DNA of 13,128 bases from Anaerolineales bacterium UBA1429 (GCA_002329325.1 DCTX01000060.1:50512-63639); one strand, 5' to 3'. Counted from the first letter of the stretch, positions 1 through 7,071 are shown. The notes: a model not told the origin generated them from the letters alone. Made by a program: numbers and translations.

Positions 1-663
1 CAGGATCACGTCCGGGTCCTGGCGTAGGGCCCGCTTCAGGGCCTCGGAGAAGCTGAGGGTATCGTCGCCCAGCTCTCGCTGGGTGATAAAGCAGCGCTTG
101 TCACGAAAGAGGTACTCGATGGGATCCTCAATGGTGATGATGCGCCGCGCCTGGAGCGCGTTCATGTGGTTGATCATGGCGGCCAGGGTGGTGGACTTGC
201 CGCTACCGGTGGGCCCCGTCACCAGGATCAGGCCGCGGGGCTCCAGCACCAGCTCCTTGCAGATGGGGGGGAGGTCCAGATCGTCAACATCCGGGATCTG
301 GGAGCTGAGGCGGCGCATGACGATGGTGAGGGTGCTGCGCTGACTGCCCACGTTGATACGGAAACGCCCGACGCCGCTCAGCCCGTACGAGAGGTCGAGC
401 TCTCTATCGCGCTCGAACCGCTCCCGGTGCCCCGGGTTCGTGAACTGCTCGAACAGGCGCTCCATATCTTCGGCGCCCAGGGGCGCGTATTCGTCGCGCA
501 CCTCCAGCTCGCCATGGATGCGCAGAACCGGCGGGCTGCCCACCTTGAGGTGTATGTCCGAAGCAGCCAAGTCCGCCGTCAGGGCCATCAACTCGTGCAC
601 ATGCACCTCGGAGGCCGGCTTGGGCTTGTAGGCCATCTGTTGTGTGTCGTAGCTCATATCCAT
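1..663 (-). CDS. pilT: Type IV pilus retraction ATPase PilT (C-terminal part cut by window edge)
   Basis: This is the first 221 residues of a PilT-type hexameric ATPase, which drives pilus retraction from the cytoplasmic face of the PilC platform. The N-terminal domain shows the PilT signature ASDIHLKVGSPPVLRIHGEL (residues 34-53). The Walker A motif GPTGSGKST lies at 150-158. The Asp-box region TIEDPIEYLF (177-186) and ITQRELGDDT (193-202) follow. The fragment ends at RQDPDVIL, just before the Walker B glutamate region, so the C-terminal third (family length is usually about 340-370) is outside the window. The ATG at 663 is preceded by AGGGAG with 8-nt spacing, which favours it over the in-frame ATG at 657. 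It lies 135 nt downstream of pilD, with no convincing terminator or promoter between them, so it may be the last gene of the pilN unit. PilT rather than PilU or PilB is favoured by the short N-terminal domain, but the diagnostic C-terminal motif is not visible. Confidence 0.95.
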   Translation of the reverse strand, partial: MDMSYDTQQMAYKPKPASEVHVHELMALTADLAASDIHLKVGSPPVLRIHGELEVRDEYAPLGAEDMERLFEQFTNPGHRERFERDRELDLSYGLSGVGRFRINVGSQRSTLTIVMRRLSSQIPDVDDLDLPPICKELVLEPRGLILVTGPTGSGKSTTLAAMINHMNALQARRIITIEDPIEYLFRDKRCFITQRELGDDTLSFSEALKRALRQDPDVIL

Positions 664-671
664 TGGTACAT

Positions 672-677
672 CTCCCT
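672..677 (-). promoter_or_regulatory. Ribosome binding site of pilT
   Basis: On the minus strand the sequence AGGGAG lies 8 nt before the ATG at 663. It supports that start over the second in-frame ATG six bases further on. Confidence 0.7.
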
Positions 678-798
678 GAAAACAACGATTCGCGACCGGG
701 AGTGAGAGACCCTCTCGCTGCCTCGGCTGAGCCCATTCATACACCTGGCGCTCGCCTGTGCGACCGCGCGGGCCTCTCGGGGCCAGTGGCAGGGGCGA

Positions 799-1623
799 TC
801 AGCCGAACAGGTAACGAAGCAACCAGCCATCACCCCAAAGATTCACCACCCAGGTCGCCAATACAATAAAGGGCGCAAAGGGCAGGGCCGTCTTGCGCGA
901 GGCCCTGCGGCTGATGAGCAAGATGGCGCCCGTCACGCCCCCCAAGACGAACGAGCCGCACACGGCAGCCAGGGTGCCGGGAAAACCGCAGAGCAGGCCC
1001 GCCAACGCGGCCAAGGGGAGGTCGCCGGCGCCCATGCTGCCCGGGGCTACCAGGTAGATGAGCGCAAAGATCGCCAGAGCCAACACGGCGCCAATCCCCT
1101 GGCTGAGGGCGCCCACCTGCTCCAGCGTCAGGCGCGGGGCCCAGCCCGCCGCGATCCAGTAGCCGTAGTGCAGAAAGCGAGGCATCGCCAGCGCCACCCG
1201 CAGCGCCGCCACCAGCAGGGCGATCCCTATCACGGGATAGATCACCCGGTTCAGGATCAACTGGTGCTCCAGGTCAATGACCATGATGACCAGCAGGCTG
1301 GCCGTATACAGGCTATCGGCCAGCAGCTCCAGGCTCGGGCCGTGGTACCAGGCCAGCCCGGCAAAGAGCGCCCCTGCGGCAAGCTCCACGAGGAACACCC
1401 GCACCGGGATGGCAGCGCCGCACGTGCGGCAGCGGCCCCGCAGCGCCAGATAGCTGAACACGGGCACCATCTCCATCGGCGTGAGGGCGCGCTCGCACCC
1501 CGGGCAGTGCGATCGGGGACGCAGCAGCGAGGCGCGTCGCGGGGCGCGGTCGCTCACCACGTTCAGAAAGCTGCCGATGGCTGCCCCGATCAGGCCGTAC
1601 ACGATGACAAAGGCGGTGAACAT
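799..1623 (-). CDS. pilD: Prepilin peptidase / N-methyltransferase (A24 family)
   Basis: This is a 274-residue polytopic membrane protease that cleaves the leader of type IV prepilins after glycine and methylates the new N-terminus. The N-terminal block GSFLNVV (17-23) and the two zinc-type cysteine pairs CPGC (40-43) and CRTC (65-68) mark the bifunctional PilD form. The two catalytic aspartates of the A24 family are visible as D117 in MVIDLEHQ and D201 in the GxGD-type motif GAGDLPLAAL. The late PFAPF motif (248-252) is also typical. The rest is hydrophobic, with about eight membrane segments. The reading frame is open further upstream, but the ATG at 1623 gives the expected N-terminus. It lies one base after the pilM stop codon, which suggests translational coupling; no clear Shine-Dalgarno precedes it. 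Its substrates are presumably the minor pilins of the upstream unit and a major pilin elsewhere. Confidence 0.95.
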   Translation of the reverse strand: MFTAFVIVYGLIGAAIGSFLNVVSDRAPRRASLLRPRSHCPGCERALTPMEMVPVFSYLALRGRCRTCGAAIPVRVFLVELAAGALFAGLAWYHGPSLELLADSLYTASLLVIMVIDLEHQLILNRVIYPVIGIALLVAALRVALAMPRFLHYGYWIAAGWAPRLTLEQVGALSQGIGAVLALAIFALIYLVAPGSMGAGDLPLAALAGLLCGFPGTLAAVCGSFVLGGVTGAILLISRRASRKTALPFAPFIVLATWVVNLWGDGWLLRYLFG

Positions 1624-1624
1624 G

Positions 1625-2518
1625 CTAGGGGATCTGCTTGAGGGCCAGGCCCAGGTTCGTAAAGTAGTCCAGGATGGGCAGATCGTCCGGGCAGGGCATG
1701 GGCGCAGGAGGCTGCTCCACAGGCCGGTCGCTAACATGGCGCAGGTACGCCAGTACCTCAGGCTGGCTTACGGACCTCCCGGAGACATAGATCGGCGTGT
1801 TGGGGCGGATGGTGGCGTTGCGGTGAGAGTCGTTGTAGAAGCGCATGGTCTGGTTCAGCTCGGTCAACAGCCGCTCGATGCGCTGCTCCATCGTGCCCTG
1901 GCTCTGTTCCAGGCCGAACGTACGCATGATGGCCGGCAGCCCCTCGACCACCAGGATGATATCCAGCATGCTCGCTTCCAGGTTGATGATCACCGCCTGA
2001 TCCTGGCCGACGGCCCGCACCAATGCCAGGGGCTTGAGATCCATGGCCACCGGCTGGATGCCAGCGGCCTCCAGCATGCGCACCTGGACGTCCACCAGCT
2101 CGCGGGGCACGCCTAGCAGATAGATGCGCTGCTGATCGCCCTCGGGGGGCAGGCTCTGCCACGAAAGGTACAGGTTCTCCAGCGATACGGGCATCTCTTT
2201 CTTGGCCTCGCGGGAGATGGCCGCCTCCAGCATCGACGCCTGCAGCTTGGGCATGGTCAGCAAGCGGGGAATGGCCCGCAGGCCGACGATGCTCGAAATC
2301 ACTCGCCGTCGGTCCAGGTCGTTGGCGCGAAAGGTCTCGTCAACGATGCGCCCCATCTCCAGGGGGTCGTTGATCACGCCTCCGGTGACCAGCCCCTCCG
2401 GCAAGGGGACGCTGCCCCACTTGGCTACGCGCCCGCGAGCGCTCAGAAAGCGGAGGTCGCCTGACTCGATGGCGAGCGTTACCGTCTCACGACGTCCCCC
2501 GCCCAGAAAACCCAGCAC
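1625..2518 (-). CDS. pilM: PilM-like actin-fold pilus assembly protein, short and with a degenerate nucleotide site
   Basis: This 297-residue protein is the cytoplasmic partner that binds the N-terminal tail of PilN. Family signatures are the middle segment MLEAAISREAKKEMP (96-110), the segment RIYLLGVPRE..MLEAAGIQPVAMDLKPLALVRA (131-169), the helix RLLTELNQTMRFYND (216-230), the strand IYVSGRS (243-249) and the closing NLGLALK (288-294). It starts with GTG at 2518, chosen for the GAGGTGA six bases upstream. It is about 50 residues shorter than typical PilM. The first phosphate loop, normally DIGs, reads AIESGDLRF (16-24). The second reads INLEASMLD (178-186). The GG..LT and AE..K segment expected after position 200 is missing. 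Nucleotide binding may therefore be lost or altered. The gene lies between the LysM gene and pilD in a tight run. The assignment is secure by sequence pattern and by the pilN-pilO context. Confidence 0.9.
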   Translation of the reverse strand: MLGFLGGGRRETVTLAIESGDLRFLSARGRVAKWGSVPLPEGLVTGGVINDPLEMGRIVDETFRANDLDRRRVISSIVGLRAIPRLLTMPKLQASMLEAAISREAKKEMPVSLENLYLSWQSLPPEGDQQRIYLLGVPRELVDVQVRMLEAAGIQPVAMDLKPLALVRAVGQDQAVIINLEASMLDIILVVEGLPAIMRTFGLEQSQGTMEQRIERLLTELNQTMRFYNDSHRNATIRPNTPIYVSGRSVSQPEVLAYLRHVSDRPVEQPPAPMPCPDDLPILDYFTNLGLALKQIP

Positions 2519-2524
2519 CGTAGT

Positions 2525-2531
2525 TCACCTC
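2525..2531 (-). promoter_or_regulatory. Ribosome binding site of pilM (selects a GTG start)
   Basis: GAGGTGA lies 6 nt before the GTG at 2518 and overlaps the TGA stop codon of the LysM gene (2530-2532). This is the reason for choosing GTG as the pilM start, and it implies coupled translation. Confidence 0.75.
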
Positions 2532-3468
2532 ATGGAATAATGAGCAGAGCCCCAACCAAGATATCTGTATCCGTAAGGCCGTTGGCCTGCTGGATGGCCT
2601 CCACCGTCACACCGTAGTGACGAGCCAGCGAGAAGAGCGTGTCGCCCTCGCCCACGCGGTGGGTGCGCGCCGTTCCCGTGGCGGGGGCGCTGCCCGCCTG
2701 TTCGCCGCTGGGCGGGATCGTCAGCCGTTGGCCCGACCAGATTGCCGCGCTTTCCAGGTCGTTGGCCGCCTGGATGGCCCGCACCGTCACGCCGTACTGG
2801 CGCGCGATGGAGTAGAGCGTCTCGCCCGGCTGCACCACGTGGGTCGCTGGCCCGCCGGAGGCGGCCTGTGGTGGCGGGATGGTGATCGCCTGGCCAGCCT
2901 GCAGGCCGTCGCCCGAGAGCTCGTTGGCCTGCCGCAGCTCGGCGACGCTCAGCCCGTAGCGCCGCGCCAGGCTGTAGAGCGTATCTCCCCGTTGCACGGT
3001 ATAGTCGGTGGGCTCGCTCACCGGCTGGGGCGTGATGGCGACCGGGGCGGCTGGCGCGGGCTTGTTCGTCGGCGCCGAGACGGGCGTCGCCGAGGCCACG
3101 GGCGGCTGGGTCAGGGCCGCCTCGGGGCAATGTTGCCGCGCCAGGGCCAACCCGCGCTGCGCCTCGACCCCTCCAGGCAGCAGCCCCAGAGCGCGCTCCA
3201 GGTGCCCGTAGGCTGCGACGCACTCGCCTCCCGCCAGTAGCTCCCAGGCATAGTTCAGGTGCGCCCTGTGCTGACGCTCCAGCACCGCCTCGCTGGCGCC
3301 CATGGTATCGAGAATGGCCAGCACCACGGGCCAATCGGCTGCGTTCCAGGCGGCATCCAGCAGCGCCTGCGGTTCAGGGCCCTCCTGTGCCAGGGCCGAC
3401 GGGCCCACCCACAGGCTCCCCACGAGCATCGCGCAGGCCAGCACGCCGGATAGCGCGCGCGCGGACAT
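2530..3468 (-). CDS. Secreted protein with three LysM domains, encoded inside the pil operon
   Basis: This is a 312-residue exported protein. A signal peptide (hydrophobic stretch about 6-24) ends in SALA-Q, with predicted cleavage after residue 27. Residues 32-118 look like a short TPR-type helical region (for example LLAGGECVAAYGHLERALGLLP, in two overlapping turns). A Pro/Ala/Thr linker follows to about 154. Three LysM domains then run to the last residue: 155-199, 209-252 and 269-312, each with GDTL(Y/F)S or GETLYS, a YG(L/V) turn and an IP ending. LysM domains bind the glycan backbone of peptidoglycan, so the protein should sit in the wall. It occupies the place between pilO and pilM, in an operon with no pilP or pilQ in view. 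A role as wall anchor for the PilMNO complex is an inference. The ATG at 3468 overlaps the pilO stop (TAATG) and has a good ribosome binding site. A longer N-terminus from 3501 would spoil the signal peptide. Confidence 0.9.
   Translation of the reverse strand: MSARALSGVLACAMLVGSLWVGPSALAQEGPEPQALLDAAWNAADWPVVLAILDTMGASEAVLERQHRAHLNYAWELLAGGECVAAYGHLERALGLLPGGVEAQRGLALARQHCPEAALTQPPVASATPVSAPTNKPAPAAPVAITPQPVSEPTDYTVQRGDTLYSLARRYGLSVAELRQANELSGDGLQAGQAITIPPPQAASGGPATHVVQPGETLYSIARQYGVTVRAIQAANDLESAAIWSGQRLTIPPSGEQAGSAPATGTARTHRVGEGDTLFSLARHYGVTVEAIQQANGLTDTDILVGALLIIP
2533..3006 (-). repeat. Three tandem LysM domain repeats
   Basis: The coding sequence for residues 155-312 of the LysM protein holds three related units of about 45 residues separated by short Ala/Gly/Pro linkers. 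Shared positions are V..G(D/E)TL(Y/F)S(L/I)AR.YG(L/V)(S/T)V, then (Q/N)AN.L, and a closing IP. Units two and three are the closest to each other. Confidence 0.85.
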
Positions 3469-4085
3469 TAGGGAGTCTCCTCGGGAGGCGGCTGGCTCCA
3501 CGTGGTCCAGTCCAGATCGGTGGAAAGCACCGTCACTCGCATCTCGGCCCAGGCCGGGCTATCCTGGTTCAAGGTGAGATCGCGAAAGACAAAGGTCTCG
3601 AAAGGCGAATCGGTGATCGTAGCCAGCAGGCGCAGCAGATTGGGCACCGGGCCCTGCGCCTCTACCAGGTAGGTCTCTTCTCGGATGGCGGCCTCCGGAT
3701 CGATGGCCGCCGAATCCACCATGGCCTCCAGGCGCACGATCTCGGCATCGTAACGGGTGGCCAGGGTGTAGTAGGCAGAGAGCTCGGCCATGGCCTCCTC
3801 GGAGTTGGGGAACGGCTCCAGGCGCGCACGCAACTGGGCGCGCGCATCGTCGATCTCCTGCTGGAGCTGCTCCGGCGCCAGGTCACGGAACTGGGTGAGC
3901 TGGGCGACGTTGCTGCGCACCATCTCCACCTGTTCCTGCAGCTCGGCCTTTTCGCGCATCTTGCTCAAACCCGTGATGGCGCCCAGAGCCAGCAGAGCCA
4001 GGGCGGCTACCAGGACCAGCGGCCCCCCAAAGGCCCTGGGGCTCTTGAGATCCAATCCACTCAGACTGCTGGGGCTAGCGCTCAT
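3468..4085 (-). CDS. pilO: PilO-like inner-membrane alignment protein
   Basis: This 205-residue protein has the PilO plan: a short cytoplasmic N-terminus (1-20), one membrane helix (about 21-41), a coiled coil (about 42-90, with EKAELQEQVEMVRSNVAQL in it), then an alpha/beta domain. Motifs of the PilO type are the segment DAEIVRLEAMVDS (113-125) and PVPNLLRLLATITDSPF (147-163, the usual short ferredoxin-like core). PilO pairs with PilN through the periplasmic domains in known systems and links PilM to outer parts of the machine. Sequence conservation in this family is low, so the call rests on topology plus its position directly after pilN. It starts 4 nt after the pilN stop. AGGATGA lies 9 nt upstream of the ATG. 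Its stop codon overlaps the start of the LysM gene. Confidence 0.85.
   Translation of the reverse strand: MSASPSSLSGLDLKSPRAFGGPLVLVAALALLALGAITGLSKMREKAELQEQVEMVRSNVAQLTQFRDLAPEQLQQEIDDARAQLRARLEPFPNSEEAMAELSAYYTLATRYDAEIVRLEAMVDSAAIDPEAAIREETYLVEAQGPVPNLLRLLATITDSPFETFVFRDLTLNQDSPAWAEMRVTVLSTDLDWTTWSQPPPEETP
3476..3482 (-). promoter_or_regulatory. Ribosome binding site of the LysM gene
   Basis: GAGGAGA lies 7 nt before the ATG at 3468, within the end of pilO. It supports the internal start that gives a proper signal peptide. Confidence 0.65.
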
Positions 4086-4089
4086 GGCG

Positions 4090-6762
4090 TCATTTCATCC
4101 TAAGTACAAAGACAAAGCGGATCGGGCTGCCGGGATCGGTCTGGGCCAAAGCTCGGGCCAGGGCCGGGTACGACAGGAAGTGAGGCTGGGCGTCCTCGCC
4201 GCCGGCCCGGGCCAGCGCGCTGGTGGGAGTGCCCCGCAGCCACGCCCCGCCACCGGTGGGGGTGGGCGTGGGCGCCAGCCGCGAGATGCTGAGCTCGTAC
4301 TCTTTGTCGGCGCCATAGGTGCCGGCAAAGTTTCGGACCTCCAGCACCACATCCTGGTTGCTGTTGGGCTCGATGCGCAGCTCGGCCACGCGCATCGTAT
4401 CGGGATAGCCGCGCAACTGCGCGCCATCTACGGTGGCCGAGATCAGCGGCTCGACGCCCGGCGCCAGCCCGGCGGCCCGCACAACGTAGACCCAGCCCAC
4501 CTGGAGATCGAGCCGCGCATAGTCAATGTCCGCGGCAGGGAAAAAGTTGCGTCTCTGCACCTGGCCGGGCAGCAGGTACTGCTGCGTGACCTCATCGGGT
4601 TCATAGGCATCCCGCATGTCCGGTGTCGGCGTGACCGTCGGCGTGGCGGTGGGGGCAGGCGGAAGCAGCGACAGGGATATGTCGTACGTCTGGTCCGGCC
4701 CATAGCGCCCACGGTTACGGATGATGGCGATGGCCTCGCCATCGTACATGGGCGTGAACAGGATGCGAGACGACACATCATCCACGGCCACGTCCTCGTT
4801 GCGATAGGCGACGCCCTCGAGGTTCATCTCGAGCACGGTGTCGGTCCCCGCCGCCAGGTTGTAGGTGCGCAACTGGTAGTTGCGTCCGGCCTTGTAGAGG
4901 ATGCGCACATAGTCCACGTCGCCCGACGGGTAAAAGTTGCGCCGCTGCACGTCGTTCACGGCCAGGATGGGCGGATCCTGCTGGTCGGGCTCATAGGGAT
5001 CGCGCAGATCGGCTGTGGGGGTGAGGGTAGGCCCTGGGCCCACGGGCAGCACCACCACAGTGTAGGTCTGGTCGATGCCATACTGCTCGCGGTTGGTGAT
5101 GGTGATCAGCGCCACGCCATCCTTCCAGGCGGTGAACGTCACCTCAGAGGCGATGTTGTCGCGCTGGATGTCGTCGCTCCAAAAGACCTGGCCGTCGAAT
5201 TCGACCTTGATCACGGTGTCCACGCCCGGCGCCAGGTCGTAGGTCTGGATGGTATACTGGACCCCCGACTTGACGTTCAGGGTCATGCGATCCACATCGC
5301 CTTCGGGGTAGAAGGAGCGCACCTGCCCCTCAAAGGGCGAGATCGGCTTGGGCGTGTCGTCATCGGGCTCGTAGACGTCGCCGCCCACCACGGCCAGCCC
5401 CAGGCTGTAGGTGGCATTGGCGCCGTACAGCCCCTTGTTGGTGACATTGACATAAACCGTCCGATCCACCGGACTGGAGAAGGCGATCTCGGAGCGCACC
5501 TCGCCCGGCACGGCGTCGTCGTTGCGATAGGTGTTGTCGCCCACCTGAGCGGTGATGACCGTGTCCACGCCGGGCGCCAGGTCGGTGGTGCTGAGCTGGT
5601 ACACGACGTTGGCCTTGGCGACAAAGGTCACCCGATCCACGTCGCCGGAGGGGAAGAAGGAGCGGGCCTGCACCTCGCTGACGCCGATCGGCTTGGCGAC
5701 GGCATCGTCCACCTCCCAGGCGTCGCCCACCACTTCGATGACCTGCAGGGTATAGTTCTGCTCCGACCCGAACCTCGCGCGGTTGCTGACGCGCACCAAC
5801 ACCATCTCATCGCCGGTGCGCGGCACCTGCACCTCGACTTTGGATGCCAGCGAATCGGCGGGGCCGCCGCTGGGGCACAGGCACGCGATGTGGGGCGCGC
5901 TCGAGTAGACGCAGTCATCGTTCTCGACCAGCGTCGTGCCCACCTTGAGCTCTAGCACCGGGTCTACGCCCAGCACCTGAGGCAGCGCCAGGACGCAGTA
6001 GCGCCGGCCCGCCTTGCCCAGGAACTCGACGGTGTCCACATCCCACTGGGGGTAAAAGTTGCGGGTCTGCACCTCTCCGATAGCGGCATAGCCCGGCACG
6101 AGGTCGTCCATCTCGTAGGCATCGTAAGGGGGAGGCATGGGCGTGGCCACAGGCGTGCCGGGGCCAACGGTAGGGGTGGCCCCCAGGGTGCCCGTCATGG
6201 TGGGGGTCGCCGTCGGCGTGGGCTCCTCAAAGGGCTCTTCGGAGAGCTCCATCCCCTGCAGTGAGACTTGTACAAAGGCGCCCGAGCGCTCCAGGCTGCC
6301 CTGGTACGCCAGCACATCGTCGCGCGAGAGGGCCAGCCCCACCAAAGTCAGCTCCTGCTCGCGCTGAAAGAGCTCGACGATGCGCACCCGCTGGGGGTCG
6401 TACTCGGCCAGAGCATCCAGCACCTCGGGCCAGTTGTGGCGCTCGGCCTGGATGATGGGGTAGACGGTCTCCACCTGTTCCAGCAGGCGCACCGTGTGGG
6501 AGAGCTCCTCCTGCAGCGTGGCCAGGGCCTCCTCCGGCGTGAGCACCACGCGGCGCGTGCTCTCCAGTTGGGCGCGCGTGTCCTCCAGCTCGGCAACGGC
6601 GCCCTGCTCGCGGAACATGAATACCAGCGCCGGCAGCGCCGCGAGCAGCGTTATCGCCGCCATCACCCAGATGACGCGAATGATGGGCGGCACAACGCGA
6701 GGCCGGTATTGAGCGGGCAGGATATTCAGATCTATGGAACGGTGGCTCGGCTCGTCCGGCAT
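4090..6762 (-). CDS. pilN: PilN fused to five extracytoplasmic PPC-like repeats
   Basis: This 890-residue protein begins as an ordinary PilN. It has a cytoplasmic tail with the PilM-binding type motif IDLNILP (10-16), a membrane helix (about 29-50), a coiled coil (51-100), and a PilN core WPEVLDALAEYDPQRVRI..LTLVGLALSRDDV (111-150) ending near SGAFVQVSLQG (160-170). Typical PilN proteins stop near here, at about 180-200 residues. Instead, a Pro/Thr linker (181-213) leads to five repeats resembling PPC (pre-peptidase C-terminal) beta-sandwich domains: 214-344, 348-459, 463-573, 589-700 and 719-829. A Pro/Thr-Gly linker and a 50-residue tail without recognised domain close the protein. By PilN topology all the repeats lie outside the membrane. 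The ATG at 6762 follows a promoter and a weak AGGG site. This is the first gene of its unit, before pilO. PilN identity is strong. The role of the repeats is unknown; wall or S-layer binding or spanning is an inference. Confidence 0.9.
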   Translation of the reverse strand: MPDEPSHRSIDLNILPAQYRPRVVPPIIRVIWVMAAITLLAALPALVFMFREQGAVAELEDTRAQLESTRRVVLTPEEALATLQEELSHTVRLLEQVETVYPIIQAERHNWPEVLDALAEYDPQRVRIVELFQREQELTLVGLALSRDDVLAYQGSLERSGAFVQVSLQGMELSEEPFEEPTPTATPTMTGTLGATPTVGPGTPVATPMPPPYDAYEMDDLVPGYAAIGEVQTRNFYPQWDVDTVEFLGKAGRRYCVLALPQVLGVDPVLELKVGTTLVENDDCVYSSAPHIACLCPSGGPADSLASKVEVQVPRTGDEMVLVRVSNRARFGSEQNYTLQVIEVVGDAWEVDDAVAKPIGVSEVQARSFFPSGDVDRVTFVAKANVVYQLSTTDLAPGVDTVITAQVGDNTYRNDDAVPGEVRSEIAFSSPVDRTVYVNVTNKGLYGANATYSLGLAVVGGDVYEPDDDTPKPISPFEGQVRSFYPEGDVDRMTLNVKSGVQYTIQTYDLAPGVDTVIKVEFDGQVFWSDDIQRDNIASEVTFTAWKDGVALITITNREQYGIDQTYTVVVLPVGPGPTLTPTADLRDPYEPDQQDPPILAVNDVQRRNFYPSGDVDYVRILYKAGRNYQLRTYNLAAGTDTVLEMNLEGVAYRNEDVAVDDVSSRILFTPMYDGEAIAIIRNRGRYGPDQTYDISLSLLPPAPTATPTVTPTPDMRDAYEPDEVTQQYLLPGQVQRRNFFPAADIDYARLDLQVGWVYVVRAAGLAPGVEPLISATVDGAQLRGYPDTMRVAELRIEPNSNQDVVLEVRNFAGTYGADKEYELSISRLAPTPTPTGGGAWLRGTPTSALARAGGEDAQPHFLSYPALARALAQTDPGSPIRFVFVLRMK
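4276..6123 (-). repeat. Five tandem PPC-like domain repeats in PilN
   Basis: The five units of about 110-130 residues share an ordered set of motifs: YEPDD-like start, then (R/N)(S/N)F(Y/F)P..DVD, then an APGVDT-like turn, then a (R/N)(N/E)DD-like turn, then NR..YG.(D/N)QTY near the end. Unit 1 is the most divergent and carries an insertion with extra cysteines. Unit 5 has ADID and GVEP in place of GDVD and GVDT. Units 3-4 and 4-5 are joined by Pro/Thr linkers, while units 1-2 and 2-3 are joined by only a few residues. Confidence 0.85.
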
Positions 6763-6831
6763 TTGATACCCTGTTCCTGAGATGCTGTGCGTTTGTTACC
6801 CTTGGGCCCTCGACTCCGATGCTTGCGATCT

Positions 6832-6860
6832 ATTGTAGCACACGCCCGGCAACCTGTCAG
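6832..6860 (-). promoter_or_regulatory. Sigma70-type promoter of the pilN unit
   Basis: On the minus strand a -35 box CTGACA (6860-6855) and a -10 box TACAAT (6837-6832) are separated by exactly 17 nt, and TGC directly precedes the -10 box as in an extended -10 element. Each box differs from consensus at one position. The expected transcription start is near 6825, giving a 5' untranslated region of roughly 63 nt before pilN. Both the position right after an operon terminator and the spacing support it. Confidence 0.75.
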
Positions 6861-6979
6861 CCACTTGAGCGTTTGCCGGCCAGATCATGCCCCCATAGTG
6901 TGGGCGGCTCGCCCGGCGGCTGCTGGCCTCTCGGACGCCGCCGTCGCCTCTCGATTCCATTGCCTCCGCTGCTGCGCTG

Positions 6980-7008
6980 TTTGTACCACTGCTGCGCGAG
7001 CTGCGCAA
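6980..7008 (-). promoter_or_regulatory. Possible second, weaker promoter upstream of pilN
   Basis: TTGCGC (7008-7003) and TACAAA (6985-6980) are 17 nt apart on the minus strand. Each matches the sigma70 consensus at four of six positions. It lies just past the terminator T-run. It is weaker than the promoter at 6832-6860 and could be chance in this sequence. Confidence 0.25.
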
Positions 7009-7012
7009 GTGC

Positions 7013-7049
7013 AAAACAAAGCGGCATCCCGTGGGAGCACGTATGCCGC
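7013..7049 (-). terminator. Rho-independent terminator after the minor-pilin unit
   Basis: In minus-strand reading, GCGGCAT pairs with ATGCCGC, with an inner CGTG-CTCC-CACG stem-loop. Together these form a hairpin of 7 plus 4 base pairs with a small asymmetric bulge. It is followed at once by TTTGTTTT. It begins 22 nt after the stop codon of the 370-residue PilX-like gene. Confidence 0.88.
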
Positions 7050-7071
7050 CACCCGACCGAACGTCAACGCC

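Larger units (their letters stand above)
6763..7071. other. Intergenic region between the two pil transcription units
   Basis: This 309-bp gap is the only long non-coding stretch. It holds a rho-independent terminator (7013-7049), a strong promoter candidate (6832-6860), a weak one (6980-7008) and the leader of pilN. Short open frames crossing it have no ribosome binding sites or recognisable protein features. No riboswitch or small RNA could be recognised. Confidence 0.8.

Noticed and set aside
701..719. Inverted repeat between pilD and pilT as a possible terminator
   Set aside because: The stem is 8 bp with a mismatch in the minus-strand transcript and a three-base loop, and no T-run follows, so I do not call it.
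1625..1737. Longer pilD start at 1737
   Set aside because: The extra 38 residues overlap pilM, are rich in Trp, Arg and Ser, and are unlike the family. The ATG at 1623 gives the standard prepilin peptidase N-terminus.
3790..5955. Very long plus-strand open frame (721 codons) opposite pilN
   Set aside because: It is antisense to a well-supported gene with clear domains. Its composition is a mirror of the repeated, GC-rich PPC coding sequence, and it has no recognisable family or ribosome binding site.
6796..7014. Small minus-strand open frame (72 codons) between terminator and pilN
   Set aside because: It would start inside the terminator T-run, has no ribosome binding site, and runs through the promoter at 6832-6860.
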